A stretch of 64,000 nt of DNA from FEN-987 sp964598845 (GTDB lineage Archaea; Thermoproteota; Bathyarchaeia; 40CM-2-53-6): NCBI GenBank assembly GCA_964598845.1, contig CAZRDM010000003.1, positions 62,001 through 126,000 on the forward strand, in the 5' to 3' direction. This document shows positions 58,786 through 64,000 of this stretch, in pieces. Numbering within the stretch: position 1 is the stretch's first letter; each line of letters opens with the position of its first letter. A program made the translations under genes and the position numbers. A model generated the notes under the pieces. It was not told where the DNA came from. It was given only the letters and a program-made list of their open reading frames with translations, and ran no database searches.

Positions 58786-60267
58786 ATGAGAAGGACCAGT
58801 GTCGCCGCAGTCCTTTTCGCGATGATCATCCTCGTATCTATTTCCGTCGCCCCACCCATACATGCAGCACCCACACTCTCGACGGATCAGGCTCTTTACA
58901 CGCAAAGAGACAAGCAGGTTACACTCATGGGCTCTGGTTATACAATCAATCAACTCTATCATGTCTGGACGAAATCCCCAACAGAAACTGCTACACTCTT
59001 TTCTGGGACATCTTTCACGCCCGATGCTAACGGTCTCATTCCTCCTATTGTCACTCTGCCAATCAGTGCTGAGTCTCCATTAGGCACTCACCTTGTAAGT
59101 GTCTCAACTTCGTCATCCATTGATGACTCTCAAGCGATAGCCCATTACGGAATTTGGGGACCGGTAACTCCGCTTGTGCAGAGGACCTTGTCAGTTAGTA
59201 TAATGGGCGGAGGCCTGTTTCCCGGGACTAGCTTTAAGCTGACAATTCGCAATCCCGCTGGCAATTTCGTATATGAAGCCACACTTGTTTCCGATCCCCG
59301 AGGCGATTTCAATCACACCTGGAGAATACCTGAGGATGCGATTACTGACGTATATACGATATTCGTGGATGGAACGGGGATTTTTGATGACGCGCAGAAG
59401 GAATATGTGTCAGTGTCAAAGTTCACCGTGACACAGGCTATTATCTCAGTCAACGTGGCCAAGCAGCCGAAATCATCCTACGAGCGCACCGAGACGGCGC
59501 ATGCATCATTTGTTTTCAAATATCCTGACGAAAGCCCCGTGACAAAATCAATGGAGGACACTCTTCCAATTGTTCTTCTGCAGAACCAAACGTCAATAGA
59601 ATCCGTTGCTCCTTCTCTAGTAGACGCAGTGAACGGTGTTTGGAAGGTTGAGAGCAAGATTCCCGTGAACGCGACTCTTAGCATGAGATATCGCTTTGAA
59701 TTGCCAGCTATGTCCTTCGATGATAGCTACGGTAACAAGGGTGGTTCGGCAGATGTCTTTTCAGACTACTTCGAAGTGCGGAATGCGACTTTCCTTCTAA
59801 CTACTGAGATAAATGGGACGGAGATCCAAGTCCCGTTCGGGCAAGTCAGCCTGATCTCGAAGGTAGCATATCCGGATGGAACGCTGCTACTGAATGGAAC
59901 CGTGAGAGTTCTGGTTTCCTCCGCTACGTCCACTTCAGAACTCAGGCTAACCTACGACCCGGTTATCAGTGCTTGGCGCACTTCATACTCAACCACACTT
60001 TCAGACCTCTTCCGAATCGGAACTTGGAGATTGAGTCTCTATGCTTCCGATGCCTTCGGCAATTCAGGGACAGCGACCTATGAGGTATCCGCTCAACCTT
60101 ACCTCTTCGCTGGTCTATTGGCGCTCTTGACTATTGCTGCTTTACTGGGTAGGTGGACGATTTCGCGATACGGAAGACGACTGTACTTCCGCATTCGCAA
60201 GCTGACACAGAAATTCCGACGCCGATCAGGGATAGTGGCTTTCTACTCGAAGGCGCCGCCGGTATAG
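58786..60267 (+). CDS. Secreted beta-domain protein with C-terminal membrane anchor
   Basis: 493 aa from ATG 58786, with GGAGT 8 nt before; the longer frame reaches into tRNA flanking DNA. Signal peptide ~1-27 (VLFAMIILVSISVAPPIHAA), then a long extracellular region rich in Thr/Ser with Ig-like beta repeats (LYTQRDKQVTLMGSGYTI, GGGLFPGTSFKLTIRNPAGN, VAYPDGTLLLNGTVRVLVS), and a TM helix ~440-460 (YLFAGLLALLTIAALLG) followed by a basic cytosolic tail. Likely a surface protein; ligand unknown. Confidence 0.75.
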   Translation: MRRTSVAAVLFAMIILVSISVAPPIHAAPTLSTDQALYTQRDKQVTLMGSGYTINQLYHVWTKSPTETATLFSGTSFTPDANGLIPPIVTLPISAESPLGTHLVSVSTSSSIDDSQAIAHYGIWGPVTPLVQRTLSVSIMGGGLFPGTSFKLTIRNPAGNFVYEATLVSDPRGDFNHTWRIPEDAITDVYTIFVDGTGIFDDAQKEYVSVSKFTVTQAIISVNVAKQPKSSYERTETAHASFVFKYPDESPVTKSMEDTLPIVLLQNQTSIESVAPSLVDAVNGVWKVESKIPVNATLSMRYRFELPAMSFDDSYGNKGGSADVFSDYFEVRNATFLLTTEINGTEIQVPFGQVSLISKVAYPDGTLLLNGTVRVLVSSATSTSELRLTYDPVISAWRTSYSTTLSDLFRIGTWRLSLYASDAFGNSGTATYEVSAQPYLFAGLLALLTIAALLGRWTISRYGRRLYFRIRKLTQKFRRRSGIVAFYSKAPPV

Positions 60268-61124
60268 CCGTGCACGCCGAGCTCCTTCCTTTGCCCATGC
60301 CACTCGAAAGTAAAGGAGTATACGGGCATCAAGTACTGAACCAAGTCCGTCACTTGGAATCTATTGCTAAGGATTCTAGAAAACGCCGCAGGCGGTCTTA
60401 CTATCATCGCGTGAAGTCTACGCACCAAGTCTTCCTTAGAGACGTAGCTCGGCAGAACTTGAGCGCTCGGAAACCTCTCACCCAACTCCTTGAGACCCGC
60501 CCTTTCGAGCGGCACCTTTCCCTCAAAGAAGGCCTCAGCTTCAAGATGCCCCCTACCTTGGGCGTCGACGAAGAGGGAACCTTCCCTATACATGTAGGCT
60601 AGTTCCGTTACGTCATTTAGATGAAAGGATCTCGCAACGAAAGCATCACGCCTTCCGAGTAGGCGTCGCGTCAAGTTCGTTAGCCTCTGCGAATCGCTTG
60701 ACTCCTGTCCTACGATGTCCCTGATTTTCCCCTCCACCTCTACTGCGATAACATCCTCTGGAAGATCAATTTTGTAGGAGTTCCCCCTGAAATAGAAACA
60801 CTCGTGAAACCCTTTGATCTTCCAGAATGGGATGAGCTTGAGCTTCGGTTCTTCGATTGTATGTACTTCGCCGTCCTTGGGTTTCAAGAAAGAGAAGACT
60901 CGATGCCGAAAGAGGGACCGCTTCCGTCCTTCGGCTACCCTTAGAAGATCCTCCAACGGTTTCGGATGTAAATAGTAAACGTCCGGAACTAATTTCTCAG
61001 GGTACCAGCCATTTCCAACTCTTGAGTCCTCAAATCCTCCAGCTGACTGGAAGAGTGACTGAAATTCGCTTATTGTTGAATCAAGAAGTCGCTTAATCTC
61101 GTCAAATCGATCGTCAACAGTCAA
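60243..61124 (-). CDS. Conserved-looking hypothetical protein
   Basis: 293 aa soluble protein. Text such as KLKLIPFWKIKGFHECFYFR, YKIDLPEDVIAVEVEGKIRD and LMPVYSFTFEWHGQRKELGV with GYTGGAFE is coherent and well folded in composition, and strands at the end look like a beta sheet. I do not recognise the family. Convergent with the secreted protein, overlapping it by 25 bp at the 3' ends. Confidence 0.75.
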   Translation of the reverse strand: MTVDDRFDEIKRLLDSTISEFQSLFQSAGGFEDSRVGNGWYPEKLVPDVYYLHPKPLEDLLRVAEGRKRSLFRHRVFSFLKPKDGEVHTIEEPKLKLIPFWKIKGFHECFYFRGNSYKIDLPEDVIAVEVEGKIRDIVGQESSDSQRLTNLTRRLLGRRDAFVARSFHLNDVTELAYMYREGSLFVDAQGRGHLEAEAFFEGKVPLERAGLKELGERFPSAQVLPSYVSKEDLVRRLHAMIVRPPAAFSRILSNRFQVTDLVQYLMPVYSFTFEWHGQRKELGVHGYTGGAFE

Positions 61125-61166
61125 CCTTTGGCACTAGCCGCGGGAACAATACTCTCAAAGAAGACG

Positions 61167-61457
61167 CTACTTCTGAACATTGAGCCTCCCATAGCGTCCC
61201 ACATTGAGTTGGGTTTCGCCTCGGAAGCTAGTAACATAGCCATTCTCGATAATCACTTGGTCGTTTGTAGCGACTTGGTCTATCTGTTCGTTCCACAAGG
61301 TCAATTTGACACTGCCAGAATCATCACTCAAGACAGCGGTAGCAACCCTTGACTGCTCGCCTGCTCTTGTTGTGACCTCTCTAGGCGCAGAGATCTCGAG
61401 AATTTTGCCCGCGAGGTCTACCCGTCTCATTCCCGGTTTCAGTTCAGATACTTTCAT
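61167..61457 (-). CDS. OB-fold single-stranded DNA-binding protein (RPA-like)
   Basis: 96 aa from ATG 61457 (M-K-V-S-E-L-K-P-G-M); an upstream in-frame Met at 61466 is possible. One OB fold: KILEISAPREVTTRAGEQSRVATAVLSDDSGSVKLTLW spans ~18-55, then NDQVIIENGYVTSFRGETQL. This is the minimal archaeal SSB/RPA domain without a zinc finger or acidic tail. Confidence 0.88.
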   Translation of the reverse strand: MKVSELKPGMRRVDLAGKILEISAPREVTTRAGEQSRVATAVLSDDSGSVKLTLWNEQIDQVATNDQVIIENGYVTSFRGETQLNVGRYGRLNVQK

Positions 61458-61466
61458 CGAAATCAA

Positions 61467-61829
61467 AGCGCTAGAACTATGATTGTGGTATTAAATGGTG
61501 TGGGTTTCTCGTGTTTGCTCCCGTTCTGTCCATTCATCCTGTTGCGTAGCACTATTCCATTCTACACGCGTTGGCACGGCTCTCTACTCCCCGTGCAGTG
61601 GGAATCGTTTGTCGCCGAGCTTGAGTTCAGCCCACGGAGGATCCCCCTCCTGTGTATGGGCCCATCAGCCGAAGCCCAAAGACTTTCTGAAGAACCTGAG
61701 ACATTTATTGAAACTCGTACGAAGGAAATCTGCGAGTTCAGTCTAACTGACAAAACTAATTTCCCGTTCGTTGCTCGAGATCTATGCGCCTTGAATGCTT
61801 AAGAGGTACCGCGGCCCCACGCTCCCTTA
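61467..61829. other. Spacer with a possible decayed secE-like trace
   Basis: No intact gene. On the plus strand, ~61668-61746, the frame reads PKPKDFLKNLRHLLKLVRRK, which resembles the amphipathic helix of archaeal SecE/Sec61-gamma. It then stops, and a shifted frame gives EFSLTDKTNF without the expected membrane helix. Confidence 0.3.
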
Positions 61830-64000
61830 TCACGACTTCGTGGTCAATGAATGCATCCTCATCAAATCATTCCGAAATTGGGCTAGAATTTTCGGGATCT
61901 CCACTTCTATGGGATCTCGAAGAGTCAGCTTCTTCTCTTCCTTCGTTTTCCACACTTGACGATTGAAAGCCAACATGGCTTTAGTGTAGCGCGTATGAGA
62001 TTTTGCCCAAGCGGGCTTTGGAAATCTCTCGAGATGGATACTTGTCTTTGAGTATAGTTGTCGCCAGATATGGTCCGCCATGAAGGGCGTGATAGGTGCT
62101 AGCAAGAGAAGTACGTTCCTTAGCACTGTATGAAGAGCGTAGCATGCGGCTTTCTGTTCTGCGATTGAGAATCCTTGGCCGTAGGCTCGAGGTTTGACCA
62201 ATTCAACGTAGTGTGAGGCGAAGGTTTCCCAGACGAAGTCGCGAATCTCGGTAGCTGGGATGAAGAAGTTGAAATCTCGATAGCCCTTCATACACCGCTC
62301 AATGACGCCCGCCAGTTCCGAAAGTATCCACTTGTCGCTGCTTAACAGTCTCGCCTTTCTCGGTTGAGGAAAGGCGGAGATGAATCGAGAAATGTTCCAG
62401 AGTTTTGTGAGAAACTTGTGGGCTCCGGAGACACGCATCTCGGAGCAGCGGAAGTCAGAGCCTTGAGACGCCTCAGAGGCGTTCCAAAATCTGAATGAAT
62501 CGGCACCGTATTTCTCGATAATCGGCTCAGGCTCTACCACATTGCCTTTACTCTTGTGCATCGCCTGTCCCTGCTCGTCCATCCCCAAACCGCCAATCCA
62601 AGCGTGCGTAAATGGAGCCTGCCCCGTCAGTTGGTAGCATCGCAAGATCGAGTAATGAAGCCAAGTTCTAACAATGTCCTTACCTTGAGGTCTGAGAGTT
62701 GTAGGGTATGCCCGCTTGAAGGACTTTACGTCGCGCCTATACTTGGTTATGAATAGCGCCGAGATGCTGGAGTCCATCCAAGTGTCGAAAGTTCTTGTCT
62801 CACCCTGGAATTGTAGGCAGCCGCAATCGTTACATTTCTTAATGGGGGGCGCGTCCTTCCATGGCCTGTAATATCTCCCACCTGCAGGCAAGAGTGGTTT
62901 TCCACAGTTCTTACAATACCACACTGGGATCTCTGTCGCGTAGAATCTTCGGCGCGAGATCGGCCAATCGATCGCTATTGAATTCACCCAGTCTAGGAGA
63001 ATCTGCCTGTGAGTATCGGGATGGAAGACCATCTTCTTTGCAAGCTGTTTGAGCTTCGGCAGGAAGTCCAGTTGATTCAGGTAGTACTCCTTCATCGGGA
63101 TGATTTCGATTGGCGTTTTACTTCTGGAGCAAATGGGCGTTCTATGACTGATATTCTCTATCTTGACTACGAGGTCCTGATACTCAAGGTCTCGAATAAT
63201 CTTCGACCTCGCCTCTATGATGGGTAACCCTCGATACGAACCAGCTGCTTCTGTCAGTTTTCCATCCTGATCAGTGGCTACTATCTCGCGTAACCCGAAT
63301 TCTCTGAAGAGAAGAACATCGGTATAGTCGCCGTAGCTGCAGATCATCACCGCTCCAGTTCCGAATTCAGGTTTGGCGCTCGAATGCGTTTTGATCTCTA
63401 CCTGTCGCTCGTATATTGGGAGAACGGCATGTTTCCCATGAAGAGCGCTGTATCTAGCGTCAGAGGGATTCACAATCACAAGCTGACATGAGCAAATGAG
63501 TTCAGGTCTCGTTGTAGCTATTACTAGGGGCTCGCCGTCTTCCTTGATTCTGAATTTTACGTATACGAGCCGCGTTGGTAGTTCCTCGTATTCAACCTCA
63601 GCGTCCGCTATCGTTGTTCCACATTCATGGCAGTAATTGTTCGGTCGTGTGGCTTCGTAGACCAGCTCTCTATTCCAGAGTTCTATGAAAGTTGCTTGGG
63701 TGAGCTTCCTATACTGGTCGTCGTCCGTGCGATATTTTGATGCGAAATCTCCGCTCAGTCCGGTTCGCTTCATTATTGCGAGCATCTGATCCTCAAGGTC
63801 GTCGAGCGCGGTCTTGCACAGCTCAATGAATTTCTCTCTTGGAACATCGCGCATCTTGATGTTGTACCGTTTCTCTGTGTAGATCTCCACAGGCAGACCG
63901 TTGCGGTCAATCCCTATCGGAAAGAAGACTTGGTTTCCAAGCATACGTGCAGTTCTTGCGATCATATCGATCTGCGTGTACTGCGCCACCGCCCCAATAT
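61830..64000 (-). CDS. valS: Valyl-tRNA synthetase, N-terminus cut by window edge
   Basis: At least 722 residues are present. The frame runs off the right edge with I-G-A-V-A-Q-Y-T at the HIGH motif. It includes GNQVFFPIGIDRNGLPVEIY, an editing domain with IATTRPELICSCQLVIVNP, FDTWMDSSISALFI, the KMSKS-equivalent MHKSKGNVVEPEPIIEKYGA and the helical anticodon domain LSSDKWILSELAGVIERCMK. Zinc knuckles CHECGTT and CKNCG/CNDCG are intact. Wording matches archaeal ValRS rather than IleRS or LeuRS. Confidence 0.93.
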   Translation of the reverse strand, partial: IGAVAQYTQIDMIARTARMLGNQVFFPIGIDRNGLPVEIYTEKRYNIKMRDVPREKFIELCKTALDDLEDQMLAIMKRTGLSGDFASKYRTDDDQYRKLTQATFIELWNRELVYEATRPNNYCHECGTTIADAEVEYEELPTRLVYVKFRIKEDGEPLVIATTRPELICSCQLVIVNPSDARYSALHGKHAVLPIYERQVEIKTHSSAKPEFGTGAVMICSYGDYTDVLLFREFGLREIVATDQDGKLTEAAGSYRGLPIIEARSKIIRDLEYQDLVVKIENISHRTPICSRSKTPIEIIPMKEYYLNQLDFLPKLKQLAKKMVFHPDTHRQILLDWVNSIAIDWPISRRRFYATEIPVWYCKNCGKPLLPAGGRYYRPWKDAPPIKKCNDCGCLQFQGETRTFDTWMDSSISALFITKYRRDVKSFKRAYPTTLRPQGKDIVRTWLHYSILRCYQLTGQAPFTHAWIGGLGMDEQGQAMHKSKGNVVEPEPIIEKYGADSFRFWNASEASQGSDFRCSEMRVSGAHKFLTKLWNISRFISAFPQPRKARLLSSDKWILSELAGVIERCMKGYRDFNFFIPATEIRDFVWETFASHYVELVKPRAYGQGFSIAEQKAACYALHTVLRNVLLLLAPITPFMADHIWRQLYSKTSIHLERFPKPAWAKSHTRYTKAMLAFNRQVWKTKEEKKLTLRDPIEVEIPKILAQFRNDLMRMHSLTTKS

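Noticed and set aside
1..64000. CRISPR array, rRNA genes or a complete insertion sequence
   Set aside because: No regularly spaced repeats, no rRNA sequence and no intact transposase were seen on either strand.

Overview
The window is archaeal chromosome. The evidence is GatD/GatE amidotransferase, RadA, NucS, a group II chaperonin (thermosome), archaeal GluRS and ValRS, RNA polymerase subunits Rpo3/RpoD and RpoN, zinc-type S14, the archaeal-only or archaeal/eukaryotic ribosomal proteins L14e, L18e, L19e, L32e, L34e and S4e, and the full ether-lipid set (G1P dehydrogenase, GGGP synthase, UbiA-type DGGGP synthase). The two double-intron tRNA-Ser genes and the interrupted cbf5 gene point to the TACK superphylum (Bathyarchaeia-, Caldarchaeota- or Thaumarchaeota-like). 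I cannot place it more precisely by eye. The sequence comes from an assembly: a 100-N gap at 16007-16106 is flanked by identical 55-bp ends, so it is an artificial join and not missing DNA.

Layout. 1-8.7 kb: partial glmS, a winged-helix regulator ending in an EF-hand-like loop, the gatE-gatD operon, elp3, an LSm gene and nucS. 8.8-15 kb (+ strand): radA, a hypothetical gene without an ordinary start codon, a CBS/zinc-ribbon protein, dihydroorotase, a Mut7-C protein, an AMMECR1 protein and a MurG-like glycosyltransferase. 15-20 kb (- strand): a ThiI-like protein with an eroded PP-loop, the thermosome with a palindromic promoter element, a small helix-turn-helix-like protein and GluRS. 20-30 kb: isoprenoid and ether-lipid genes (MVD-family enzyme, G1PDH, a DUF2070 membrane protein, GGGPS, UbiA, class II HMG-CoA reductase, type 2 IPP isomerase, mevalonate kinase). 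30-57 kb: the archaeal ribosomal superoperon read backwards, from S2/RpoN through S9, L13, L18e, RpoD, S4, S13, tRNA-Ser, Cbf5, L14e, Cmk, L34e, DUF106, adenylate kinase, SecY, L15, S5, L19e, L32e, L6, S14, L5, S4e, L24, L14, S17, Rnp1, L29, S3, L22, S19, L23 and L4 to a SPOUT methyltransferase. 57-64 kb: phosphoglucose/phosphomannose isomerase, archease, a second tRNA-Ser, a secreted membrane-anchored protein, an OB-fold protein and partial ValRS.

The genes fit together. GluRS with GatDE forms Gln-tRNA by transamidation. Elp3, the two tRNA-Ser genes and archease belong to tRNA maturation. HMGR, MVK, the MVD-family enzyme and IDI-2 feed G1PDH, GGGPS and UbiA for membrane lipids.

Most interesting points: a 19-nt out-of-frame interruption exactly before the catalytic Asp codon of cbf5, best read as a protein-coding intron; two introns in each of two tRNA-Ser genes; six universal ribosomal protein genes (L3, L2, S8, L18, L30, S11) absent from their ancestral slots, several of which hold opposite-strand genes; a tRNA-Ser 3'-end duplicate bounding a small accessory island with a decayed VapC gene; and a perfect palindrome at the thermosome promoter.
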